From Bacteroidales bacterium (GTDB lineage Bacteria; Bacteroidota; Bacteroidia; Bacteroidales; UBA3824): a stretch of DNA of 5,777 bases. The notes below the pieces were generated by a model. That model worked only from the letters and a program-made list of their open reading frames with translations, was not told the origin of the DNA and did no database searches. The position numbers and the translations under genes were made by a program. This document shows, piece by piece, positions 1 to 5,532 of the stretch. Numbering within the stretch: the stretch's first letter is position 1; the number at the start of each line of letters is the position of its first letter. The stretch lies in NCBI GenBank assembly GCA_017530465.1, contig JAFXMJ010000164.1, positions 1 to 5,777 of the forward strand, given 5' to 3'.

Positions 1-10
1 TAGTTTTTTC

Positions 11-35
11 AATGCATAATTCATAATGCATAATT
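11..35. repeat. 14-bp-period direct repeat, AT-rich
   Basis: AATGCATAATT occurs at 11-21 and again at 25-35, separated by CAT. Each copy contains the palindrome ATGCAT. The second copy runs into the left arm of the hairpin at 30-79. Such AT-rich short repeats are frequent between genes in Bacteroidota as far as I know, so the simplest reading is intergenic simple sequence. Function unknown. Confidence 0.6.
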
Positions 36-84
36 GCCATCCGGCAGAAGCGGTATGCTTTTGGTCGGATGGCAATTATTTTTT
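30..84 (+). terminator. Probable rho-independent terminator, rightward
   Basis: A perfect 14-bp stem pairs 30-43 with 66-79 (core GCCATCCG/CGGATGGC). Within the 22-base loop, AAGC (48-51) can pair with GCTT (57-60) to extend the structure. Six T residues at 79-84 follow on the plus strand, as in an intrinsic terminator for a rightward gene ending left of the window. On the minus strand there is no T run directly after the stem, so it fits the hydrolase gene (140-787) less well, although a stem this strong could stop transcription both ways. It could also be a copy of a dispersed palindromic repeat. Confidence 0.6.
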
Positions 85-139
85 GAGATTTTAATCTTTA
101 TACTTTAATCTCTAATCTTTCCTCTATCCTCTTTCCTCA

Positions 140-787
140 TTAATCCTCTATACCGAGCATTGGGTTGCTTGCGGCTTCTTTGCCGATGGAGGAGCTTTCG
201 CCGTGTCCGGGCAGCACTTCGTATTGACCATCAAAACGCATTACTCGATTGTGGATGCTTGCCATAAGCGTGTCGTAGTCGCCGCCGGGTAGGTCGGTGC
301 GTCCGATTGTGCCACGGAACAACGTGTCGCCAGTAAACATAAACTTGTCGTCCTCCGAATATATCACCATACCGCCGGGCGTGTGTCCGGGTGTGGCGGC
401 GCATTTGAGTGTCGCATTGCCAATCTTGAACTCGGAGCCTTCGGTGATGTCGATGTCGATTTCGATTTTGCCGTCAAGTTTCCAGTCCCAGCCCATTGCG
501 TATGCGTCTGCCTTGTCGAGCAGATATTGGTCGGCGGCATTGGCGGCAAAAGGTATGCCGTATGTCTTCTTCAGGAAGTTGACGCCGAGGATGTGGTCGA
601 TGTGGCAGTGGGTGTTTATGATGTACTTGGGGCGCAGGTTCAATTGATTGATGCGTGTTGCAATCGCATTGCGCTCACCTTCGGTATAACACCCCGGGTC
701 TATGACGGCACATTCGAGAGTTGCGTCGTCATAGACGAGGTAGGTGTTTTCACCAAAAGTGTTTACTATGAATCTTTCTATCTTCAT
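140..787 (-). CDS. Metallo-beta-lactamase-fold hydrolase, glyoxalase II / YcbL-like
   Basis: This 215-residue protein has the full metal-binding set of the metallo-beta-lactamase fold. The THCHIDH motif supplies H60, H62, D64 and H65; TPGHTPG supplies H135; FTGD supplies D154, which bridges the metals; LPGHGE supplies H195. The stretch GRTDLPGGD (162-170) after the bridging Asp is typical of the short YcbL-type glyoxalase II group, which lacks the C-terminal glutathione-binding domain of classical glyoxalase II. It should therefore be a cytoplasmic two-metal hydrolase of a thioester or similar substrate. Most Bacteroidota are thought not to make glutathione, so the substrate is open. There is no signal peptide. 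The ATG at 787 lies 16 bases after the stop of the upstream 116-residue gene, which suggests co-transcription with it and aspS. No Shine-Dalgarno is visible. Confidence 0.9.
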   Translation of the reverse strand: MKIERFIVNTFGENTYLVYDDATLECAVIDPGCYTEGERNAIATRINQLNLRPKYIINTHCHIDHILGVNFLKKTYGIPFAANAADQYLLDKADAYAMGWDWKLDGKIEIDIDITEGSEFKIGNATLKCAATPGHTPGGMVIYSEDDKFMFTGDTLFRGTIGRTDLPGGDYDTLMASIHNRVMRFDGQYEVLPGHGESSSIGKEAASNPMLGIED

Positions 788-803
788 GTCTTATAGCGTG
801 TTA

Positions 804-1154
804 TCACATTTGAGCGAGTCTTGCCTCAAGTTTTTCCTTGAGCCTCGGAAGGTCGGTTTTGTACGAGTGCAACGCCTTGCAATAGTCGGCGTCGGTCTTG
901 TGTTGCACTTGGAGCTGATCGACAATAGTATCGATTTCGTCCCAATTGACTACCGAGAGTTTTTCCTGCTCTTCTGCATCAAGGGATTTGTAGGCGTCGC
1001 GGATTATAGAAAGGCATATCTCCGTATTTTCGAGGGCGTATGTGTCCTTTTCTATGTCCTTGGGCGAATTGAGGTTAGACGTCGCAAAGATAATGTTTTT
1101 GCACGCTTGGAGCATACGAGATACGATTTCTTTGCTGCTTGGATTGTCATTCAT
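804..1154 (-). CDS. Conserved-looking hypothetical protein, 116 residues, coupled to aspS
   Basis: I do not recognise this protein. It is 116 residues long, has no signal peptide or membrane segment, and is rich in Lys, Glu, Asp, Leu and Ala, so it is probably soluble and mostly alpha-helical. Two cysteines (C18, C47) and a late one (C92) form no recognisable metal motif. The C-terminal part (about 95-115) is a charged, Leu-containing helix with possible coiled-coil character. Its ATG (1154) lies inside the end of aspS: the shared ATGAATGA gives an 8-base overlap in a different frame, the usual arrangement for translational coupling. The hydrolase gene begins 16 bases further on. The overlap and a clean ORF argue that it is real. 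A role linked to tRNA charging is only a guess from position. Confidence 0.8.
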   Translation of the reverse strand: MNDNPSSKEIVSRMLQACKNIIFATSNLNSPKDIEKDTYALENTEICLSIIRDAYKSLDAEEQEKLSVVNWDEIDTIVDQLQVQHKTDADYCKALHSYKTDLPRLKEKLEARLAQM

Positions 1155-2910
1155 TTGCTTTTTCGGGCTTGATGATTAGCGAAAGTTCGTCGAGCTGCTC
1201 GTCGGAGATGCGCGACGGCGCGTCGATCATCACGTCACGGGCAGCGTTGTTTTTCGGGAACGCGATTACGTCCTTTATGGTGTCGCTGCCGTTCATGAGA
1301 GCTGCCCAACGGTCGAGTCCGAATGCGAGGCCGCCGTGAGGAGGCGCACCGTACTTGAATGCGTTGATAAGGCAGGAGAATTGCTCCTGAGCCTTTTCTT
1401 CGGTGAATCCGAGGAGCTTAAACATCCTTACCTGCAATGCCGAATCGTGGATACGGATGGAGCCGCCGCCTACTTCTACGCCGTTGATTACGAGGTCGTA
1501 AGCGTTGGCGCGGGCTTCGCCGGGGTTGGATTCGAGGATGTCGTAGTCTTCCTTTTTGGGCGATGTGAATGGGTGGTGCATTGCATAGAAACGCTGTGTG
1601 GCGTCGTCCCACTCAAAGAGGGGGAAGTCGATGACCCAGAGCGGGGCAAAGATGTTTTTGTCCCTGAGGTTGAGGCGGTTAGCCATCTCGATGCGGAGTG
1701 TGCCCATCTGATTGAGGACGGGGAGTTTTTTGCCGCAGAGTATGAGCACGAGGTCGCCTGTGCCTGCACCTGCCATTTTGGCAATTTCTGTCAACTGTTC
1801 GGGCGTGTAGAATTTGTCAACGGACGATTTGATGGTGTTGTCTTCGTTGTACTTGATGTAAACGAGACCCTTGGCGCCCACTTGCGGACGCTTAACCCAT
1901 TCGGTGAGTTCGTCGAGCTGCTTGCGTGAATAGTTGGCACAGCCGCCAACAGCGATTGCGCATACATATTCGGCATCGTCAAACACCTTGAAATTGTGTC
2001 CCTTGACAGCGTCGGTGATGTTGTGAATCTTCATTCCGAAACGGATGTCGGGCTTGTCGCTGCCGTATTCCTCCATTGCCTTGTGCCAAGTGATGCGGGG
2101 GAAGTCGTAATCCATCTCGATGCCGCGCACCTCTTTGAAAAGGTGTTTAGCAAGGCCTTCAAATACCTGCAACACGTCTTCCTGCTCCACAAAGCTCATC
2201 TCGCAGTCTATCTGCGTGAACTCGGGCTGACGGTCGGCGCGGAGGTCTTCGTCGCGGAAACACTTCACTATCTGGTAATAACGGTCGATGCCAGCCACCA
2301 TCAGCAGCTGCTTGTACTGCTGCGGGCTCTGCGGCAGGGCGTAAAATTCGCCGTGGTGTATGCGCGATGGCACTACGTAGTCGCGTGCGCCTTCGGGGGT
2401 AGATTTTATGAGCATCGGGGTCTCCACTTCCATAAAGTTGAGTCCGTCCAAATAACGGCGCACCTCAAAGCTCATCTTGTTTCTCAACTGTAGGCCGCGG
2501 ATTATTGGTCGGCGGCGGATGTCGAGGTAGCGGTATTTCATCAAGAGGTCTTCGCCGCCGTCGGTATTGTCTTCGATGGTGAAGGGCGGGATTTCCGACT
2601 TGTTGAGTATGTTGAATTTGGTAACGGTGATTTCGATGTCGCCGGTGGGCAGGTCGGGGTTTTTGCTTGTGCGCTCCGTTACAGTGCCGATGGCTTGAAC
2701 CACGTATTCGCGTCCGAGCTTGCGGGCGGCCTCGCAGAGATCCTTGTTGGTATCGACGTTGAAATACAACTGCGTGATGCCATATCTATCGCGGAGGTCA
2801 ACGAAGGTCATCGCTCCGAGATTCCTGACGCGCTGCACCCATCCGGCGAGGGTAACTTCCTTGCCGGCGTCCGAGATGCGCAGCTCGCCGCAATTATTAG
2901 TCCTGTACAT
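1147..2910 (-). CDS. aspS: Aspartyl-tRNA synthetase, bacterial type
   Basis: This 587-residue class IIb aminoacyl-tRNA synthetase charges tRNA-Asp in the cytoplasm; its length matches bacterial AspRS (about 590). The N-terminal OB-fold anticodon-binding domain covers about 1-105, with GWVQRVRNLG at 23-32. Class II motif 1 surrounds EVETPMLIKSTPEGARDY (161-178). Motif 2 contains CFRDEDLRADRQPEFTQID (217-235), with the ATP-contacting Arg of FRDE. The bacterial GAD insertion domain lies at about 285-420, and motif 3 is GGLAFGLDRWAAL (526-538). The C-terminal tail continues through FPKNNAARD to SDEQLDEL. Whether it is discriminating, or also charges tRNA-Asn for a GatCAB pathway, cannot be told here. 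The ATG at 2910 follows an A-rich leader (AAAACAAAACTA) without Shine-Dalgarno. The gene may be read from its own promoter or through from sucC, 166 bases upstream; I see no consensus promoter in the gap. Confidence 0.98.
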   Translation of the reverse strand: MYRTNNCGELRISDAGKEVTLAGWVQRVRNLGAMTFVDLRDRYGITQLYFNVDTNKDLCEAARKLGREYVVQAIGTVTERTSKNPDLPTGDIEITVTKFNILNKSEIPPFTIEDNTDGGEDLLMKYRYLDIRRRPIIRGLQLRNKMSFEVRRYLDGLNFMEVETPMLIKSTPEGARDYVVPSRIHHGEFYALPQSPQQYKQLLMVAGIDRYYQIVKCFRDEDLRADRQPEFTQIDCEMSFVEQEDVLQVFEGLAKHLFKEVRGIEMDYDFPRITWHKAMEEYGSDKPDIRFGMKIHNITDAVKGHNFKVFDDAEYVCAIAVGGCANYSRKQLDELTEWVKRPQVGAKGLVYIKYNEDNTIKSSVDKFYTPEQLTEIAKMAGAGTGDLVLILCGKKLPVLNQMGTLRIEMANRLNLRDKNIFAPLWVIDFPLFEWDDATQRFYAMHHPFTSPKKEDYDILESNPGEARANAYDLVINGVEVGGGSIRIHDSALQVRMFKLLGFTEEKAQEQFSCLINAFKYGAPPHGGLAFGLDRWAALMNGSDTIKDVIAFPKNNAARDVMIDAPSRISDEQLDELSLIIKPEKANE

Positions 2911-2940
2911 TAGTTTTGTTTTAACGATTATTTATAGCAT

Positions 2941-3023
2941 TGGAAGTCGCTACGCGAGAAATCGTACAAATCTTTACAAATCGTACAAATATTTTTTGAA
3001 CAATTTGTAAAGATTTGTGTGAT
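2941..3023. repeat. Phased ACAAAT/ATTTGT repeats forming a 16-bp inverted repeat
   Basis: ACAAAT occurs at 2966, 2976 and 2985, and its complement ATTTGT at 3003 and 3013, so neighbouring units are 9-10 bases apart with one 18-base step. A 13-bp direct repeat, AAATCGTACAAAT, lies at 2959-2971 and 2978-2990. The pair 2966-2981 and 3003-3018 is a perfect 16-bp inverted repeat around a 21-base loop. A shorter alternative stem (2984-2990 with 3003-3009) would exclude the larger one. The left flank has TCGC-TAC-GCGA (2947-2957). The element fills the sucC-aspS gap upstream of aspS. It could be an operator, a transcript structure between the genes, or one copy of a dispersed repeat; no T run marks it as an intrinsic terminator. 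Confidence 0.75.
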
Positions 3024-3026
3024 TAC

Positions 3027-3065
3027 TGTCCGTTGAGGACACTTACTCTGTTATATATTATATAA
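3027..3065. repeat. Two short palindromes just downstream of sucC
   Basis: TGTCC-gttga-GGACA (3027-3041) is a 5-bp stem with a 5-base loop, and TTATATA-t-TATATAA (3051-3065) is a perfect 7-bp AT-only palindrome centred on one base. Both lie within 50 bases after the sucC stop in its direction of transcription. Neither is followed by a T run on the minus strand, so they are at best weak structures at the 3' end of the sucC transcript. Function uncertain. Confidence 0.4.
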
Positions 3066-3076
3066 GGTGTGCCTTT

Positions 3077-4279
3077 TTAAGCAGCAACCACTTTCGATAC
3101 GAGTTTTGCGGCTTCCTCGAATGTGATAGCCGACTGAACGTTGAGACCAGAATCGTCGATTATCTTCTTGGCTTCCTCAGCGTTGGTGCCTTGGAGACGG
3201 ACGATGATTGGAATGTTGATAGAGCCAATCTTCTTGTAAGCCTCCACGATGCCGTTGGCAACGCGGTCGCAACGAACAATGCCGCCGAAGATGTTTACGA
3301 GGATTGCCTTTACGTTGGGGTCTTTCATGATGATTTTGAAAGCAGCCTCCACGGTCTCTGCGCTTGCCGTGCCGCCTACGTCGAGGAAGTTGGCAGGGTC
3401 GCCGCCTGAGAGCTTGATGATGTCCATCGTAGCCATTGCGAGGCCTGCGCCGTTTACCATACAGCCGATGTTGCCGTCGAGCTTTACAAGGTTCAATCCG
3501 TATTGGCCTGCCTCAACTTCTGCGGGAGCTTCCTCGGTGATGTCGCGCATTGCGGCAAATTCTTTCTGGCGGAAGAGGGCGTTGTCGTCGAGCTTTACCT
3601 TGCAGTCGGCGGCGAGTATCTTGCCGTCGGAGGTCTTGAAGACAGGGTTGATTTCCATCATCGACGAATCGCTCTTGAGGTAAGCGTTTACGAGAGCCGA
3701 TACAAACTTCTTCATGTTTTTCATAGCGTCGCCGCTGAGACCGAGGTTGAAGGCAATTCTGCCGGCCTGGAACGGGAGAAGTCCTGTAGCGGGGTTTATC
3801 TCCTCTTTATAAATAAGTTCGGGGGTCTGCTCTGCCACTTCCTCTATGTTCATGCCGCCCTTGGGCGAGTACATCACGATGTTGCGACCCGTTGCGCGGT
3901 TGAGCAGGATGCTCATGTAATATTCTGCGACGTCGATTTTGCCCTCGGCGTTGGGATAGTAGATGCTTTCTTCTACGAGTACCTTGCGGACGAGCTTGCC
4001 AGCCGCGCCGGTCTGCTTGGTGACGAGCGTCATGCCTATAATCTGGCTTGCGTACAGTTTTACTTCGTCGATAGATTTTGCAATCTTGACGCCGCCCGCC
4101 TTGCCGCGTCCGCCTGCATGAACCTGTGCCTTGATGGCCCAGGAAGTAGTACCGGTCTCTTCTTGGAGTTTCTTGGCTGCCTCTACAGCCTCTTCGGGAG
4201 TCTCCGCCACGATGCCCTTTGGCACAGGCACACCATATTTGGCGAGGATTATCTTGCCCTGATATTCGTGTAAATCCAT
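3077..4279 (-). CDS. sucC: Succinyl-CoA synthetase (ADP-forming), beta subunit
   Basis: This 400-residue ATP-grasp protein is the nucleotide-binding subunit of succinate-CoA ligase, which interconverts succinyl-CoA and succinate with NDP/NTP. In Bacteroidales this step links the TCA-type branch with succinate and propionate production. The N terminus MDLHEYQGK is the family signature. VHAGGRGKAGGVK (53-65) is the nucleotide-binding loop of the ATP-grasp domain, and EINP (209-212) is part of the metal site. The C-terminal CoA-ligase domain has GGDPANFLDVGG (292-303), NIFGGIVRCD (329-338) and RLQGTN (361-366), which contact the alpha subunit and the shuttled phosphate. The length is slightly above the 388 residues of E. 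coli SucC. The partner sucD is not adjacent: aspS follows downstream and a divergent gene lies upstream. The ATG at 4279 has an A-rich leader without Shine-Dalgarno, and a promoter is visible at 4315-4347. Confidence 0.98.
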   Translation of the reverse strand: MDLHEYQGKIILAKYGVPVPKGIVAETPEEAVEAAKKLQEETGTTSWAIKAQVHAGGRGKAGGVKIAKSIDEVKLYASQIIGMTLVTKQTGAAGKLVRKVLVEESIYYPNAEGKIDVAEYYMSILLNRATGRNIVMYSPKGGMNIEEVAEQTPELIYKEEINPATGLLPFQAGRIAFNLGLSGDAMKNMKKFVSALVNAYLKSDSSMMEINPVFKTSDGKILAADCKVKLDDNALFRQKEFAAMRDITEEAPAEVEAGQYGLNLVKLDGNIGCMVNGAGLAMATMDIIKLSGGDPANFLDVGGTASAETVEAAFKIIMKDPNVKAILVNIFGGIVRCDRVANGIVEAYKKIGSINIPIIVRLQGTNAEEAKKIIDDSGLNVQSAITFEEAAKLVSKVVAA

Positions 4280-4314
4280 TTCTATGTGTATGTTTTGATG
4301 TTATTTTTATGGCA

Positions 4315-4347
4315 CGAAATTACAAAATATTTTTTTATTCGGCAAAA
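4315..4347 (-). promoter_or_regulatory. Probable sucC promoter, Bacteroidota type
   Basis: Read on the minus strand, TTTTG (-33 element, 4343-4347) is followed by exactly 20 bases and then TAATTTCG (-7 element, 4315-4322). The known Bacteroidota consensus is TTTG, 19-21 bases, TAnnTTTG; only one base of the -7 box deviates. Transcription would start near 4308, giving a leader of about 30 bases before the sucC ATG. The partner element of the divergent promoter begins 34 bases further on. Confidence 0.65.
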
Positions 4348-4363
4348 GGAATTTTTTAGTAAA

Positions 4364-4378
4364 ATTATTTTTGATAAT
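4364..4378. repeat. Small inverted repeat between the divergent promoters
   Basis: ATTAT-ttttg-ATAAT is a perfect 5-bp inverted repeat with a 5-base centre. It lies in the space between the two facing-away -33 elements (4343-4347 and 4381-4384), where a regulator could touch both promoters. In DNA this AT-rich, such a short repeat may arise by chance. Confidence 0.35.
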
Positions 4379-4380
4379 AT

Positions 4381-4396
4381 TTTGGATTTTTCCAAA
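4381..4396. promoter_or_regulatory. Operator-like palindrome over the -33 element
   Basis: TTTGGA-TTTT-TCCAAA is a perfect 6-bp inverted repeat with a 4-base centre. Its left arm contains the -33 TTTG of the rightward promoter and the rest fills the spacer. A dimeric regulator bound here would be expected to block this promoter. It sits between divergent genes, so a terminator role is unlikely. No regulator gene is present in the window. Confidence 0.5.
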
Positions 4397-4412
4397 TCAA
4401 CATTTAATTTTG
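4381..4412 (+). promoter_or_regulatory. Consensus Bacteroidota promoter for the lipoprotein pair
   Basis: TTTG (4381-4384), exactly 20 bases, then TAATTTTG (4405-4412) is a perfect match to TTTG-N20-TAnnTTTG. Transcription should start near 4418-4420. That leaves a leader of about 100 bases before the lipoprotein ATG at 4520, long compared with the roughly 30 bases predicted for sucC and fabD. The leader contains a short in-frame ORF (4436-4465). Confidence 0.8.
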
Positions 4413-4435
4413 CGTTCAAACTAAAACGAATCGAC

Positions 4436-4465
4436 ATGAACACTCTTTTCCTGGTATCCGCTTAA
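4436..4465 (+). CDS. Possible nine-codon leader ORF (MNTLFLVSA)
   Basis: An ATG 17-18 bases after the predicted transcription start opens a nine-codon ORF that ends at TAA 4463-4465. It has an A-rich leader (ACTAAAACGAATCGAC) typical of Bacteroidota starts, whereas the lipoprotein ATG at 4520 has a pyrimidine-rich leader. The ORF is in the same frame as the lipoprotein, with this TAA as the only stop between them. It may be a leader peptide affecting downstream translation, the remnant of a gene whose body was lost, or chance. Its short hydrophobic sequence resembles the beginning of a signal peptide. Confidence 0.3.
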   Translation: MNTLFLVSA

Positions 4466-4519
4466 ACTTCATTTCGATTGGTATTGGTTATTTGCGAACC
4501 CTTTAACATCTTCGTTTCT

Positions 4520-4975
4520 ATGGAGAAATTGAATTTATATATAATTTGTATGGCAATCTTTACGTTGCTGTCGGCCTGTGAAGATTGCGGTGCGTATATG
4601 GATTCGGAATATGACTTCCCATTTTTTAATGGGTCTGATGACACCATCTACACGTGCATTACAAACTGTTATCCAGACACGTTGCCAAATACGGATTTCT
4701 TTCATATCAACTACCACTATCCCAAGGTAGTTCCTGATGGTGTATATACGCAAAAAGACAGAGACCCGAAAAAAAGCAATGATATGTTCTGCCTGTTCAT
4801 TATTGCCAAAGATACGATGGAAAAGTATGACTTCAACACCATTCGGATAGGGTATAAAATACTTCAGAGATACGACTTGTCGGGAAAGGATTTCGCGAGA
4901 TACAAGATTTCGTATCCACCGACGGAGGAAATGAAAGATATAAAAATGTATCCACCATATAAAAAGGAGGACTAA
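4520..4975 (+). CDS. Small lipoprotein, first of a tandem paralogous pair
   Basis: This 151-residue protein starts with a signal peptide (MEKLN, then hydrophobic residues 6-19) ending in the lipobox LSAC, so C20 should be lipidated. Acidic residues follow the Cys (E21, D22), which in Bacteroidota is compatible with export to the cell surface. The mature part is rich in Tyr, Asp and Pro and has extra cysteines (C23, C46, C50, C91). The C-terminal half carries FIIAKDTMEK (93-102), RYDLSGKD (117-124) and YPPTEEMKDIKMYPPY (132-147), all shared with the next gene. Similar Bacteroidales proteins of unknown function seem familiar to me, but I cannot name a family. ATG 4520 is chosen over the in-frame TTG at 4478 because only it gives a proper signal peptide. 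There is no Shine-Dalgarno. G+C is about 37% in a sampled line, lower than in the neighbouring core genes. Confidence 0.85.
   Translation: MEKLNLYIICMAIFTLLSACEDCGAYMDSEYDFPFFNGSDDTIYTCITNCYPDTLPNTDFFHINYHYPKVVPDGVYTQKDRDPKKSNDMFCLFIIAKDTMEKYDFNTIRIGYKILQRYDLSGKDFARYKISYPPTEEMKDIKMYPPYKKED
4964..4970 (+). promoter_or_regulatory. Strong Shine-Dalgarno for the second lipoprotein
   Basis: AAGGAGG lies six bases before ATG 4977 and inside the last codons of the preceding gene. It is the only strong Shine-Dalgarno before a gene in this window, where most starts rely on A-rich leaders. It fixes the start at 4977 and suggests efficient re-initiation after the first lipoprotein. Confidence 0.75.
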
Positions 4976-4976
4976 G

Positions 4977-5432
4977 ATGAAGTTGATACTATGTTTGTTC
5001 ATTACAATTCTGATAATAGGTTGTGACGATTACAAAAGCGACGACTATAATGTCTATGTTGAAAACGCATCAGGACAAGATATATATGCGTGTTGTGGAT
5101 ATTTTTACCCGGATACGACATTTCAGCGTTATATCTATAAGCCAGAAATAAAAAACAACAGTAAAAATATTGCTTTGCCATATAATAGAGTATTTGTTCT
5201 GCGTCCAGAAATTAGGGAAGATACACTGAGTGTTTTTATCATATCATCAGATGCAATGGAAAAATGTAGTTGGAATGATATTGCTTCCGACTATAATATT
5301 CTTTGTCGTTATGACTTGTCAGGAAACGATATTAAACAACTCAATTCCACCATCCCTTATCCTCCATCCCCCGCGATGAAGGATATGAAGATGTATCCTC
5401 CGTATGAAGAAGTAATTAAACAAAACGAATAA
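4977..5432 (+). CDS. Small lipoprotein, second of a tandem paralogous pair
   Basis: This protein is also 151 residues long, starting one base after the stop of the first lipoprotein. The signal peptide (residues 1-15, hydrophobic from L3) ends in the lipobox IIGC with C16 as the lipidated residue, followed by DDYKSDDY, an acidic stretch compatible with surface export. It shares YPDT (44-47) and, in the C-terminal half, VFIISSDAMEK (86-96), RYDLSGND (111-118) and YPPSPAMKDMKMYPPY (128-143) with its neighbour; by eye about half of the last 60 residues are identical, while the middle parts differ. This indicates a local gene duplication with divergence of the N-terminal half. Function is unknown; the conserved C-terminal motif is presumably the shared functional part. 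G+C is low (37% in a sampled line). No terminator is obvious before the fabD promoter. Confidence 0.88.
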   Translation: MKLILCLFITILIIGCDDYKSDDYNVYVENASGQDIYACCGYFYPDTTFQRYIYKPEIKNNSKNIALPYNRVFVLRPEIREDTLSVFIISSDAMEKCSWNDIASDYNILCRYDLSGNDIKQLNSTIPYPPSPAMKDMKMYPPYEEVIKQNE

Positions 5433-5464
5433 CTAAGAGGAATTTTAAAAAAAAATCTTACCAA

Positions 5465-5499
5465 TTTAGTGTATATAATTTAAAAAAGTGTTATCTTTG
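5465..5499 (+). promoter_or_regulatory. fabD promoter, Bacteroidota type
   Basis: TATCTTTG (5492-5499) is a perfect -7 element (TAnnTTTG). A weaker -33 element, TTTAGTG, lies at 5465-5471 with 20 bases between. Transcription should start near 5505, giving an A-rich leader of about 28 bases without Shine-Dalgarno before ATG 5533. Confidence 0.75.
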
Positions 5500-5532
5500 C
5501 ACCCTGAAATTTAAAGTAAAAGTAAACATAAT

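Noticed and set aside
744..1172. Plus-strand open frame across the 116-residue gene and the hydrolase start
   Set aside because: The minus-strand reading has the aspS overlap and tight spacing of an operon; the plus-strand frame has no such support.
1336..1929. Plus-strand open frame opposite aspS
   Set aside because: It is the shadow of the AspRS coding sequence, with no promoter or domain of its own.
2911..3003. Promoter for aspS in the gap after sucC
   Set aside because: Several TTTG sequences arise from the repeat units, but none pairs with a TAnnTTTG box at 19-21 bases; I could not support a specific site.
2941..3023. CRISPR array
   Set aside because: The repeat units are only 6-13 bases with 3-13-base gaps and include inverted copies; spacing and size do not fit CRISPR.
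3064..3078. AAGG-TGTG-CCTT followed by T residues as a terminator
   Set aside because: The 4-bp stem is too weak and the T run is on the plus strand, leading into the end of the minus-strand sucC gene.
3503..4273. Long plus-strand open frame opposite sucC
   Set aside because: It is fully antisense to a conserved core enzyme; the open frame follows from codon usage in sucC.
4478..4522. TTG at 4478 as start of the first lipoprotein
   Set aside because: It would put 14 extra residues before the signal peptide; ATG 4520 gives a normal lipoprotein signal.
4535..5002. Long minus-strand open frame opposite the first lipoprotein
   Set aside because: It is antisense to a gene with a clear signal peptide, lipobox, promoter and paralog, and its translation shows no recognisable motifs.
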